64,000 bases of DNA. Source: Trichobilharzia regenti. Lineage: Eukaryota > Platyhelminthes > Trematoda > Strigeidida > Schistosomatidae. The stretch spans positions 60,980,440 through 61,044,439 of the forward strand of contig OX235262.1 in the NCBI GenBank assembly GCA_944472135.2, given 5' to 3'. The stretch's first letter is position 1; every line of letters begins with the position of its first letter. The position numbers and the translations under genes were made by a program. Under the pieces are notes generated by a model. That model ran no database searches, was not told where the DNA came from, and worked only from the letters and a program-made list of their open reading frames with translations. Below, piece by piece: positions 10,862-21,722 of the stretch.

Positions 10862-11886
10862 ATCAGTAGTATATGGAAAGATGTGCATCGGCATAAGACA
10901 CATCAAATAGCAGGGAGAGAGATTTTAGGCCAGGGAAAGCAAATGATTCAGCGTAATGGAGATACTTTGCAGACGTGAAAGGAAAACAAAAAAAAAACAT
11001 GAAAGCCAGAAGTAGCACAACACGGAAGATCCGAGCAAATGGTGCGTTGACGATACGGTGTACACAATTTGGTTACACAGAGATACCAAATAGCATGTCT
11101 CTCTAAGTCTTTCTTTTACCGCTACAATCGGCCCTCATGTTTTGTTTCTTTGTGTTCCCTTCACGTTTCCCCTGTATCTCCACAGCACCTGTATCATTTG
11201 CTTTCTCTGACATCAAATCTATCTCCCTGTTATTTGATGCTTTTTATGACGATGAGTATCTCTTTATATACATGCTACTGATAAATCTTATCAGTAGTAC
11301 ACCCCACAGTAGTAGTAGTATGAGTTCGTCCTCACAAATCTCCCTACCACAGTGGAAGTAAAATGCGCAGTTGGAGGCAGTATTTTTCAGTCTTATAACT
11401 TTTGAACCAACTTCCTGCTATGATAAAGCCATCAATGTACAATCATTTCAGAAAGTATGTTCTAGTAGGTGATTATAATATGTGCAGATCCAACCATCAC
11501 ATCAGAGTAGCAGTTATTGGTCGAGAATCACTCAGAGAAAAACAAATACTCACTTAAGATTCATGAAAATTGAGGACAATCGGAAAACCTTTACACTGAA
11601 GTAGTGATCTAAAACTAGTTAGCATATAACAACATCAATCAAAAACCAACTGAAAGTTAAAGGGAATGAAACTTTTAGTACATCCATTTTTAAGTCTCAA
11701 TATTAATATATATCAGACGCTCGATAAAATACATAAGATTCAAGCGTTCTACTCGAAGAATTTTTTTTTAATTCCAAGTTTGTAAGAATTTAATTCGTTC
11801 TATAAAGTAGACATTGTGGACAAATCAGGATCAGATAAGTTATCTTTTACACCTGAGAAGTTATGAATACCTGTTTTTTTTCCAGA
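10862..11886. other. Intronic sequence, no gene seen
   Basis: Short palindromic CTACTGATAAATCTTATCAGTAG near 11275-11297; similar strings occur near 10365 and 13671. No exon found. Confidence 0.4.
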
Positions 11887-11898
11887 AGAAGACTAGTC

Positions 11899-12278
11899 TG
11901 GTTTGTAAGGGTTAGTTTTGTTTTTACGAGTTGATTACGGATTGATATCAGTTAGAGAACCATTGAAAACCAGCAGGGAGTACTGGACAGCTGTTTGATC
12001 CTAGCTTTTGGGAATCATCGTCAGTACTCACCCACTGGGGCTCGAACCCAGGACCTTCTGGTTACAAAGCAAGCTTGTACACTATTCAGACACTAGGACC
12101 CGATTTAATGGCTGAATGGTATGCGAGCCAGCTTGCCTTGTAACCGGAAGGCCTGGGTTCGAGCCCCAGTGGGTGAGTACTGACGATGATTCCCAAAAAC
12201 TAGGATGAAACAGCTGTCCAGTACTCCCTGCTGGTTTTCAATGGTTCTCTAACTGATATCAATCCGTGATCAACTCTT
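11899..12278. mobile_element. HHR-2 composite: two copies head to head
   Basis: The left half is a reverse HHR-2 SINE and the right half a direct one. Their heads meet near 12105 and the arms are nearly identical (e.g. GGGCTCGAACCCAGG and CCTGGGTTCGAGCCCC). The block is flanked by an exact 12-bp repeat, AGAAGACTAGTC (11887-11898, 12279-12290), so both halves entered in one event. The ribozyme core in both is rearranged (GTACTGACGATGATTCCC). Confidence 0.85.
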
Positions 12279-12879
12279 AGAAGACTAGTCACCAATTCGA
12301 ATCAACTGACACGCAGAGAGAAGAATACAGTATTTATTTAACTACGCCACTGTAATTAAATGCCTTACTCTATCCAACTACTACCAATGCGAATAACCTC
12401 ACTTAAATACGCTGTGGCGAAAGCTATAGATGGGACCAGAAAGCAGTTAGGTTGTATTACTGTTATCAGTATGCTAATCTAATAAACTGACAAGTAATGG
12501 GCTTAATAATTCAAAACAATCTTGCAAGTATTAAGCTGACAAATCCAAAGAAAACTGTAACGAAATATCAATCTCTCATGCTTCTTGGTTGTCCTTTACC
12601 TCAATATCAATTCGTGATAAAAAAGGAAAGCAAACCTCATAATCAACGTCATCATTCAGAAGACAGCACTGAAGACGTTGTCACAAAATGCAATAATGGA
12701 ATTTTCACAATTGAACCATCTATAAGACTACAATAGGATGAACAAGTCACATTTGAATGTAAATAATCAAGCATGAGTTCCACACTTTTCAAATAATTTC
12801 ATGACTTAAATAACATGCAGGAGTGTTTAGCAGCCGGTGTGAAAAATAACTGCATTCAAAATAAGGGAACTAATTTGAG
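12279..12879. other. Intronic sequence, no gene seen
   Basis: A 79-codon frame at 12497-12736 has no recognisable domain and no support as an exon. Confidence 0.35.
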
Positions 12880-13270
12880 ATTAAAAAAACCAATATAAAA
12901 TCAGTGCTTCGATATGCTTCAGAGATTTGGTGTACCGGTCACTAAAACCATTTCTAACAAGCTTCTGGAGACTTTCGTCAACACCTACCTTCGCTAGCTC
13001 GATACTGTATGTCAGATGGCCAGAAGGGATTAGTAACAAAGAGCTCTGGTATTGCAGTGAACCAGTCACGAGCCTATTGCCCACCTTTTTATGCAAGTGG
13101 ATTGGACATACTCTGTTAAAAAGACTGTTGAGTGACATGGCGCGCTAAGCAAGAACTCAAGTGGAACTCGATTAAGGAACGATGAGGTGGGTATTAGGCC
13201 GAGGGCAACACGCAGGAAGAAATAAAGGTTTATGGATAATAGAGAAGCCAACTAAAAGATACTGTCTGGG
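12880..13270 (+). mobile_element. RTE-B LINE 3' fragment (SR2-like)
   Basis: Decayed plus-strand coding (FRRLSSTPTFASSIL, WIGHTLLKR) typical of the last part of an RTE reverse transcriptase protein, where intact relatives read WIGHTLRR...... Related to 34975-35395 and 45270-45750. Confidence 0.55.
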
Positions 13271-13939
13271 ACACAACCAGAGGGAGGGATAAACAAATAC
13301 AGAGGTAACTAACCAGCCAGCCATAATTGGCTGTATATTGAAGAATTGAAAATGCAAATGACTTCAAAATCAATCGAACCAGTTCATGAAATTTATTGCT
13401 CATTAAAAACTACATCACGCATTACGTGTTATAATTAATAACAATTCGTGAAATAAGAATACTAAATGGAAACGTAATGATCAAGTGACTATGTTGTTAA
13501 GGCGTTATCAGCATTATTATTATTATTATCGTCATTTCTCTCTCAAGGACAATAAAAATGGTCAAATAATAATATTTACGGAAAAGAAACACATCACGTA
13601 ACCGTTCAGTTCATGGTCAGTCGATGTTGTCGACAAACCACCTAGCTTTCAGTGTGGGAGTGCTACTGATAAGATTTATAAGTAGTATACATATACAGAT
13701 ATAAATATCGCAAAGATATCAAATAGAGAACAGAAGAAGTGAACGATTCTTCTGAAACAACACAGAAAACATGGAAAAAGACAAAGAAGTACAATATGGA
13801 AGACAAAAGTAGCACAATGGGGGAGACATAGTGTGTAAATTGTGATTCGAACATATCGTACACATATTTTGCCCATATCTATAAATCAAGTTACTAATAG
13901 ATAACAACGTTACCAAATTTTTTGTCATTTGACACAACA
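13271..13939. other. Intronic sequence, no gene seen
   Basis: A CTACTGATAAGATTTATAAGTAG near-palindrome at about 13670. Overlapping Phe/Leu-rich minus-strand frames at 13660-13940 look like chance. Confidence 0.35.
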
Positions 13940-14105
13940 GTGGAATGTTTACTAGTCACACACATAATCCGGGTTCGAGTCTCAGTCGACACTCTCCTAG
14001 CTGATATATCGTTTACCAGCCAACAGTAAGCCCACAAAAGAGGAGAGGTTACGCATGAGGCTAGCAAAGCTGACACAAAAATAAAAGCAACATCAACGCT
14101 AATAA
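13940..14105 (+). mobile_element. Degenerate SINE-B
   Basis: CCGGGTTCGAGTCTCAGTCG followed by GAGAGGTTACGCATGAGGCT, the SINE-B body order. Diverged. Confidence 0.45.
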
Positions 14106-14229
14106 AACCTCAAAGCTTGAAGCTCCATATTCCAGTAGGAACACAAAGAATGAGAAGAAACAACAGCCACGTTAACTAACGACAAGCATGATTTACCATG
14201 TGGATGGTAAGTAATAATTGTTAGAATTC

Positions 14230-14700
14230 AGGTATTGGTTTGTAGGGATTTGATTGATTGGTTACAGGATTTCATAAAGAGCTGACATTGGTAAGAGAAC
14301 CATCAGAAAACCCGGGAGTACTGGAAAGCTGTTTCGTCCTAGTCTGGGACTGGTCCCATTCAGGTAGCTAGTTACTTGGGCTCTACTGGGAAGTCGTGAC
14401 CAGTAGGGTGCAGCAGGTAGGGTGTGAGGACAAATACTCACCGAAGACATTGGCTAGCGGTTGAGCTATATCGTGATTGGCAGAAGTTAGAATTCATGGC
14501 CACTGGATCGGGTCCCAGTGGCTTAATGGTCTACGAGCTCGCTAGCCTTGTAACCAGAAGTTCCTAGGTTCGAGGCGGGCAGGTAGGTGTGTACTGCTGA
14601 AGAGTCTCAAACTAGGATGAAACAGCTATCTAGTACTCTCAGGTGCTCCGATGGTTCTCTAACAAATGTCACCTCATGATGAAATTCTCCATTCAATTTT
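14230..14700. mobile_element. Long HHR-2 composite element
   Basis: Reverse HHR-2 piece (GGAGTACTGG, GCTGTTTCGTCCTAG) at left, then a shared spacer (GGGAAGTCGTGACCAG, GCAGAAGTTAGAATTCA), then a direct HHR-2 SINE with head TGGCTTAATGGTCTACGAGC and ribozyme. The same three-part order occurs at 41000-41400 and partly at 19985-20290, so it has spread as a unit. Confidence 0.7.
14591..14636 (+). ncRNA. Hammerhead ribozyme motif, HHR-2 (best copy)
   Basis: Stem I GTACTG (14591-14596) pairs with TAGTAC (14631-14636). Core CTGAAGA at 14597-14603. Stem II GTCT...GGAT with G-U pairs. GAAA at 14619-14622. CAGCTATC follows, with cleavage expected after C14630. Sibling copies read GTCC/GGAC and CAGCTGTC/CAGTAC, which pair better. 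All invariant core bases of a type I hammerhead are present. Confidence 0.75.
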
Positions 14701-14809
14701 CCTACATACAACAACTTGGGTGTGATCACATTAGTATCTCTAATTTTAGTGTATGTTTTTCTCGTTCCTTTGTATTTCAAGTGGAATCTATGGGATTTCA
14801 GCCTTAAAG

Positions 14810-14998
14810 TTCCAGTTGCAGTGCTCTGGTTCTTAACACGGAGGGGTCGCAAACCTCACACTCAACCTTCCCTTTTTCCTAGACTCACTATCGGCTAGTA
14901 AACTATCTGGGGTTTAGGAGTAAGTCGGTCGGGATTAGAAATCCGTATAACACACGCGTGGTTGGCGATCATTTTACCAGTGAACTACGGACGCACAA
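14810..14998 (-). mobile_element. Degenerate SINE-B
   Basis: Reverse copy: GGGGTCGCAAACCTCACACT, CAACCTTCCCTTTTTCC, then head complement near ACTACGGACGCACA. Confidence 0.45.
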
Positions 14999-15334
14999 TT
15001 ATACTATAATTCACCGTAATGTAACATGCTTTATCAAAAGCGTATATACTACTCCCTAACTAAATCAAAAGGAATGTAGACATTGAAAAATTATATTTCG
15101 TTTGTTCGTTCGACATCTGATTCGTTCACAAAGATTCACCAAAGAACATGACAACCTATTCAAATTATGGTTAGGCCTTTTTTCGTTACGGGAACCAGGA
15201 ATACTCAAGCACACTTTGATTAAAAGTATTAAAGATTTGTAGTTCAAATGAAAATTTTTCATTGTTTCTCACTCTTTCTTTCAGTAATTGTTCTCGGAGA
15301 CTTTCTCATCCATTTATTCACATTATTATTATTA

Positions 15335-15670
15335 TTTATTAAAGTACAAACTTGGTACATTTTGAGCACCAAAAGATGAGCTACACAAAATCTCATCGTT
15401 TGTACGACGGGTTGGGATGCTGTCTGGACACCAATGGACACCATAATGCACTGGAGCAACTTCAGGAGCTACGTTCCCATGGTTGCCAGTGTCCGAAACG
15501 ACTTCATACTCTATTAGATCCTTTCGGATTCTGGTGCCGGTATAAACCGTAGGTTTAGAATCAGGGTTTTCCGGCACCTCTAGATAGACCTGCATGTCCA
15601 CCAGCTTGTTCCAAGCACTAGGTGTTTCACTCACCTTTTTACGTTTGTGAGAAATACCAGTTGTCACATG
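15335..15670 (-). mobile_element. LINE-like 3' remnant with a 111-codon frame
   Basis: An open frame (15332-15667, beginning MTTGISHKRKKVSETPSAW) of unknown nature. Its downstream end (AAGTACAAACTTGGTACATT) resembles the RTE-D 3' end (AAAAACTTGGTACAATATGG). Not similar to DIP2. Confidence 0.35.
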
Positions 15671-15894
15671 AAAGCAGTAAATAAGCCTTATGCGACAGAG
15701 GAAAAGACAGTAAGTATTAAAACAGAACCATGAAGTTTCGTAGCTAAACTATTCAGTTCGGATAACACACACCAACAACATCAAAAGAAATTATTTGAAT
15801 TCTGAACAGCTGTTAAAATTTTTCATATTAGTTAGCAAGCAGTAGGGTGAAAAATTAAACTTCAGGCACCCAAAAGGCGTGAACACACTGATAA

Positions 15895-16125
15895 CTTTTT
15901 TTTTCCTTCACGTTCCCGATGGAACAGTGGGCTTCAAGCTACAGGCTTGAAGTTTCTGTAGCAGTGTTTATTTTTACAGGATGGGGTTGCTACCCTCATG
16001 CCCAACCTTTCCTCTTCACCAGCTTTACCTCTGGCTGAGTGAGGTAAAGGAAAGCGCTGACCGGAGATCCAACCCCAGACCATGTGCATGGTCGGCGAGC
16101 GTCCTAACCGCTATGCCACCGATAA
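15895..16125 (-). mobile_element. SINE-B, tRNA-derived
   Basis: T-run at left, then ACGTTCCCGATGGAACAGTG, GGATGGGGTTGCTACCCTCA, and the head complement CCATGTGCATGGTCGGCGAG near 16080-16100. Same family as 22630-22868 (reverse) and 34219-34440 (direct). Confidence 0.75.
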
Positions 16126-16345
16126 CTCAATCACACTAAGGCAGAGAAGCCGAGTAAATAACATCATATTCACGGGAAAGAAGCATTGAGTAAAGTGTAA
16201 TGATGTCAAAAACAAGATATCTGGTTAGTTCTAGAGGTTAGCTTAACGAACAGATTGGGAGACCACATTAACTTCTTAATGTGACTGCTCATTCTTACAG
16301 CATTGGTAGGTTCGCGCCTTTTAGGTATCCAGAATTGGTCTTAGC

Positions 16346-17484
16346 GGTGACTCTAAAGAATAGCGGCCCAAACCGAAACGACCTTCGAACAAAAAAGTGA
16401 CCTTGAGCAAGGAATCAGCTGACTGTATCATTTTCGGAAGTAATCATGGATGTTTTCGATTACTGTTTGGATAACGGACTCATAGCTTTGTCGAAAATTT
16501 GCCAGTGCGGAGGAGTTATGCATATACAAATATAAGCAGAGGCCATCGATGGCTTTGTATACAGATGTATTGAGTGCCGAAGGAGGAAATCGGTTCGAGA
16601 TGGTTTGTCGTTGTTTTTTAGTTTACAGATCCCTTAGGAACTTTTTTCTCTAGGTCTAAACTACCGTTAACGAAAATCTTAATGATATGTAACTTCTGGG
16701 TCCTCAAAAGACCAGTTACAGCTACGGCTTACGAAACAGAAAATTCAGAGGTGTCGGCAGTGCAGTGGTACAATTACTGCAGAGATGTTTCCTCGTGGAA
16801 AATGAACAGTCTGACTCAAGTTCTTGGAGGAGTCGGTGTAATCGTACATATTGATGAAACTGTATTGATGAAAAGGAAATATAACCGGGGGAGATTATAA
16901 TCCAACCAGCAGTGGATATTGGGTACATACGACACAACACTACGAAAAGGGTATATAGAGGCGATTCCAAATCGCAGTGCAGGTGTATTATCGCCTATTA
17001 TTCAGCGTTTGGTGCTGCCTGGGACGACTATTCACACAGATGAATGGAGTGCCTACCGTCAATTATCCAATCATGGGTATATTCATCATGTCGTCAATCA
17101 CACGGAGGGTTTCAGGAATCCTGTGGATGGAACGCACACTAATTCCATCGAAAGTTTATGGAGTCGTCTGAAAAGACGGATAAGAGCTGTTAATGGATCA
17201 AGAAATCCAATGATTTACAGTTATCTAGATGAATTTATGTATAGAAACTGGTTTAATATGACAATGAAGACTCCTATGAGAAACTGGGAGGTTTTTTTGC
17301 AACATATACGCGAACGTTATCCTTTGTAACTATTTATTATGACTGCATTACTTATATATAAACCGTTTTTTACAATTATGCGCCTTTCATTTTGAGCCTT
17401 CTCATTGGTCGAAGTTGTCCCTGTCAAGGTCATTTTTGCGTTAAAAGGTCGTTTCGGTTTGGGCCGCTATTCTTTAGAGTCACC
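16346..17484 (+). mobile_element. Merlin DNA transposon, complete ends
   Basis: 1139 bp bounded by 40-bp perfect terminal inverted repeats (16346-16385 and 17445-17484; first bases GGTGACTCTAAAGAATAGCG). It is flanked by an exact 8-bp target duplication GTCTTAGC (16338-16345, 17485-17492). Ends, duplication length and transposase fit the Merlin superfamily (IS1016-related), known in schistosomes. It lies in DIP2 intron 11. Confidence 0.95.
16446..17329 (+). pseudogene. Merlin transposase, broken
   Basis: From ATG 16446 the frame reads MDVFDYCLDNGLIALSKICQ CGG, then a stop, then FVYRCIECRRRKSVRDG, a zinc-ribbon-like CxC...CxxC N-terminus. After a frame change it continues from 16682. HIDETVLMKRKYNRGRL is followed by an in-frame TAA at 16898. 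Then come GTYDTTLRKGYIEAIP, LPGTTIHTDEWSAYRQL and THTNSIESLWSRLKRR. The acidic residues of IDE, HTDEW and NSIES form the DDE catalytic triad. At least two stops and a frameshift make it non-functional as it stands, although the C-terminal 136 codons are intact. Confidence 0.9.
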
Positions 17485-17998
17485 GTCTTAGCTTGTGTCT
17501 TGATTTAATCTCTATACTATGCCCAAACACCCGCAGAGCCCTAGTATACTTACTACTTTAAATTATATCAGACAATAATAAGTGACTAATACTTTAATAA
17601 GGAGGGGAAAAAATTCTGGGTTAAATTGCTTCCGGTAATTTATTTCAATGGAATTAGAGTAGCTTGAATTTCAAGTGGTATTTTTAGAAAGAACACTGAC
17701 ATGAAAACGCATAAGCAAACAAAATAACCGATTATTTCTTTCAACCAACAGTCCTCGTTGAAAACAGCGGAAAAAATCACACATCATGCACAGTGTTCTA
17801 TCTCTTATCAAAGTACTTCATACAGCATACCAGACATACACTTAAAATTGTGGTTTATTCACTTCCACCTAATAATTTTCCAATTTTCTAAACACGATGT
17901 GTAATTTTAGCTGATATAGAGAATGACATGAAAGCATATCAAGCAGCGCGCATAAAACAAGCACACATACACATACAGAGACAAGTGTGCGCGCCTAC

Positions 17999-18143
17999 CT
18001 GTGGTCGATGCAGCGAAATCTAAATAGGCAACTGGTTGTTCTAAACATGGTTGCAGCTGTGACACGGTGGATTTCCGACGACTATATTCTTCAGAATCAA
18101 GTATTGTTGGCCAATGACTGAACGGTATGCGATTGACAGCTTC
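17999..18143 (-). CDS. DIP2: DIP2 exon 11 of 12 visible (second FAAL-like domain)
   Basis: 145 nt, too short for a simple ORF scan. The acceptor is ACAATTTCAG and the donor GTAGGC. It starts in phase 0 right after the ...KLLKSK of exon 10 and reads EAVNRIPFSHWPTILDSEEY, then SRRKSTVSQLQPCLEQPVAY, then LDFAASTT and the first base of Gly. The WP.ILD and AYLDF..STTG strings are the family's RTWPLILDTDD and LAYLDFSVSTTG, the latter being the nucleotide-binding loop of the second domain. Confidence 0.94.
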
Positions 18144-18544
18144 CTGAAATTGTTACAGGAAAGGGAAGGAAATAAACAACAACAACAACAACAAGAGGTA
18201 AAATAAGCAAAAAGGGGGGTGATGTTTCCCTTTTAAAAAAATCAATTAAATCTAGAAAACAAAAAAGTTACCCTTTGGATTAATCAATAAAATGAAGGAC
18301 ATCGTAGGAAAGGAGGTCTTATCAATTTCGGCATAAAAAAACTGTTTTAAGAAATACACTCTATATCGTGTTAGCATATGTTATCAGAGATCCTGCCATA
18401 CACCGTCATTATATACATAAAACGTTCGATTACCTTAAAGTGTAGTCAGATAATCAATTGACCACCTACCGGATAGAAAAAAGCTACCTACCTCCTTTAA
18501 CAGTAGGGTACTAATAATAATATCTGATAGATCGATAGACGGAA
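18144..18544. other. Intronic sequence, no gene seen
   Basis: A CAA repeat at about 18176-18192; nothing else recognised. Confidence 0.4.
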
Positions 18545-18960
18545 TGACTGAATTTCAACATGGATAGTTGCACAGAAAGGCAGTACTTCAAGTCGCCACA
18601 CTCCAATTAGCAGGCAAAATTAGACGAAAGCGATAAAAATATTAGATAAAAAATAATAAGCAGATATAACGAAAGGGAAGAATGGAAACACGGAAAAAAA
18701 TTACAGTTTAAAGGATATAGGGGATTACAGAGAATGAATGCATTTGCGCAATCGATAAAGGCTTTCAGCAATATCACCAATAGTCTCAAGCTATTAATCC
18801 TTAGCATCTGAAGGACGCCAGACAAATAGTCTACACTTCCCTTCATGTTTGGTTCAAACCAGCTGTCAGAGAGTCTATGGACTCCTAATTTTTTTCCTAC
18901 CTAAACGTATGTCGGTTAACACCGTTCGTGGAGGAAGGTGATGGTTCGGATTGAGCAATA
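18545..18960 (-). mobile_element. RTE-A LINE 3' fragment
   Basis: Contains the family's reversed 3' region (AGTACTTCAAGTCGCCACAC) and the complement of its last coding stretch near CGTATGTCGGTTAACACCG. Confidence 0.6.
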
Positions 18961-19179
18961 CATGTCCAAGGTAAGCTGGGATGTACATTTTTCAGGGTCA
19001 ACCCTTTCTAACCAACCCACCCTCCACCTCTCCAGAGTGGAAAGGCAACATGGCTGGTATGCTGGTCATCTGAGGGAAACATTTCACTAATTATGTCATT
19101 GTGAAAGAATTAAGTTTAGCGTTTAGAGCAAAGACAGAAAACAAAGATTCTTGTGTTTTTATTCAACTTTCGGCGATCA

Positions 19180-20000
19180 ACAAATTCTGTCGATCAAGAA
19201 ATATATTATGACCCATAAAAACTACGAACTTAGATTAAGTGATACTATTCTAATTATTATTCATTGGCTGCCCACCGAGCTTCACAAGCACATAACCGTT
19301 CCACTCTGTTCTCTGTCATCACTTTCGACTAGCTCCACGAATGTCCGTAAGCTTACATTGCCTCTTCACATCATCACCTCCATGTCAACCTTGGGTCCAC
19401 GCACAACTTGCCGTTTGCCATTTGTGTTTCACTTGACGGTCTGTCTACTGTGTGATGTTACTCAACAATGTCTTCGCCATATGTTCTATCCCTGATCATT
19501 TATTGCTGCATATTTGTTAAACAGTAGCTTCTTCGTTACTTCACTACACTACCATAGTTCTAATGTTGCTTTTTCTTCCTGACTCGCCATCTGGCCATCA
19601 GCATGGATTCAAGACAATTTTTGATTTAAAGTCTGCAGTAGCTTTTTTGAAAATGCCTTCAGTGATTTGTCAAGTCTCCGAAATGCATGGAAGCGCTGTC
19701 TGACTTGACACTAGTATTAAAAGTAATGATTGTCTGTTCTTCATTTCCAGCTGACGTCTATATTTGCAGCTGTGTTCCCCAGGTTAGGTAAGTGAAAGAT
19801 ACAACCTCCCTTAGATTTATCTCTTTGATAACGACTGTTGTTGTTTGTCGTTGCTGGTTAGCTATCTTCATCACCACTGCCTTCTCTACGTTCACTTGAA
19901 GCTCTGTTTTCTCTACTTCGTTTATCAGCTCGTTAATTTTCACCTTTATATTTTTCACTTTGAGAGACATCAGATATTTAAATATTGAGAAGCCGTGAGC
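19180..20000 (-). mobile_element. LINE-C (RTE-like) remnant
   Basis: The minus strand gives LMSLKVKNIKVKINELINEV, EKTELQVNVEKAVVMKIANQ and INLREVVSFTYL. These are RT-thumb sequences related to the copy at 32475-33490 (LMSHTIEDLQAKTDKLVKEA). Frames are broken. Confidence 0.6.
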
Positions 20001-20290
20001 AGTAGGTTGCAGCAGGTTAAAGATGAGGCAGTAACTCATTGTAGAAGACATTGTGAAATAGTCACGCTATGTCGTGAATTAGCAGAAGTTAGAATTCAAG
20101 GACTATTGGCTCAATGGTCTACGAGTTCGCCTTGTAACCAGAAGGTCCTGGTTTCGAACCCCGTTGGTAGGCGCGTACTGCTGAAGTGTCCCAAACTAGG
20201 ACGAAACAGCTGTCCAGTACTCTCAGGTTTTCCAGTGGTTCTCTAAATAATGTCAGCTTGTGATGAAATCCTCCATGCAATCAAACATGA
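19985..20290 (+). mobile_element. HHR-2 composite, partial
   Basis: Spacer part (GTGAGCAGTAGGTTGCAGCA, GCAGAAGTTAGAATTCAAGG), then HHR-2 head (GCTCAATGGTCTACGAGTTC, GGTTTCGAACCCC), then the ribozyme region at 20179-20225. Here stem I GTACTG/CAGTAC and stem II GTCC/GGAC are perfect, but the core reads CTGAAGT, losing the invariant A9. Confidence 0.7.
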
Positions 20291-20682
20291 GATCTTAACA
20301 ATCTCAGAAATCCAGGTTTTCAAGGGGCCTATTGTCCATTCAACGTATACCCAGCTTCTTATATTGTCACGGTCTGTTGCATGATCCACTCAACCACAAT
20401 TAGAAGACCATTAGCAATAGCGAGCAGTCTTATCTTACTATTATCTTCAGCTCAAACGGTTCAGTGAGCTTTCCGTTAGTAGTTGATATCATAATATAGT
20501 CGCTGAATAAGGTTTATAAACGTTTCTGACACTGAGTAGTGCAGCTCTGTAAATGCATTTTTCAACACGGTTATTATGAACAGTAATATGTGTTAGGGTC
20601 ATCTTTCTTCTGTTTAATACTTTAAAAAAATATTGAAATAACACTCAAGATGAAGAAAATCAACTAAACTATTCATTGAAAG

Positions 20683-21550
20683 TGACTGGTGAATTTAAGA
20701 GATGAAAAAGTCTACTGTAGTTAACAAAAGAATTCAAAGAAATCACCAAAAGTGTTGTTTTAGGAGAGTATACAAGATTTGAGTGTGTTTGCGGAAGCAA
20801 TACATAGGTCGTACGGAAAGGCGATTGTCTACTCGCATGATGGAGAATTTGCCAATATGGTCGAAAACGGCTAAGTGCAAAGTGCCAAAATCCTCAATAA
20901 CAAAACATCTTGTGGACTATGGACATGATATCAACGCTGTCAAGTCATTCACTATTGTCAGCAGACAAAGAAACCAGAAGATGATTGCAATTGCAGAGGC
21001 TTGTGCAATCCGAGTTTATACACCAGGTCTCTGTGTACAAAAGGAGATGGTCGTGACTCTGAATCTACCACGGTAATATGTTTTACTTATTATTCTCTAC
21101 TTGTTTATACTATTAGTCTACCTCTTCTTTATTATTATTGTCATTATTATTATTCTTGATTCATTTAAAACTATCCTTTACCAGTAGCATTATCTTAACT
21201 CACTTCAACACTACTATTATAATAATTGTTATTATAACTATTACTATTGATATTAGTCTGTTTGCAATTCTCGTTATATTCCCTAATGACTAATTGTTTA
21301 TCTAAGTGATGTAATTGAAGCGTAATGCAATTTATCTTAATTTCGATCTCTCATACTCTCTCTCGCCTTATCTATTTGAACATGACCTGGAAAACACTAG
21401 CACCTGTTTTTCTGCATGACTTATCAGTCATATCTCCCAATGTAATTTCAAAAGTATATATATCCGTGTATGTAGAGTTCTACTGAAATTTGATGAATTC
21501 ATTAAATTATCCTGCTTTATTAACCTTTATCACCTGTTTTATACAGGATT
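20683..21550 (+). pseudogene. PLE-A 3' part with GIY-YIG endonuclease
   Basis: Frame 20783-21076 reads MCLRKQYIGRTERRLSTRMM, then KSSITKHLVDYGHDINAVKS and QRNQKMIAIAEACAIRVYTP. The YIG and downstream Arg are the GIY-YIG nuclease hallmarks found at the C-terminus of Penelope-like elements. The reverse transcriptase part is absent. The 3' untranslated region aligns with 1-758. Confidence 0.85.
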
Positions 21551-21722
21551 TCCAAAAGACAGCGGATGTTCCTCCCTTGAATTCGGATTACCAAAATAAT
21601 GATATTAGTACAATGATACCTCCCCAGAAGAGAAGTAGAAATTTAGAAAATAAAACAAGGCAGCATTCAAAAATACGAGTAAAAACAGGAAAACAATAAG
21701 ATACAACCCCCATTCTACTAAC

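Noticed and set aside
13663..13937. Overlapping minus-strand frames rich in Phe and Leu
   Set aside because: Three frames open over the same bases with no domain; likely chance in AT-rich DNA.
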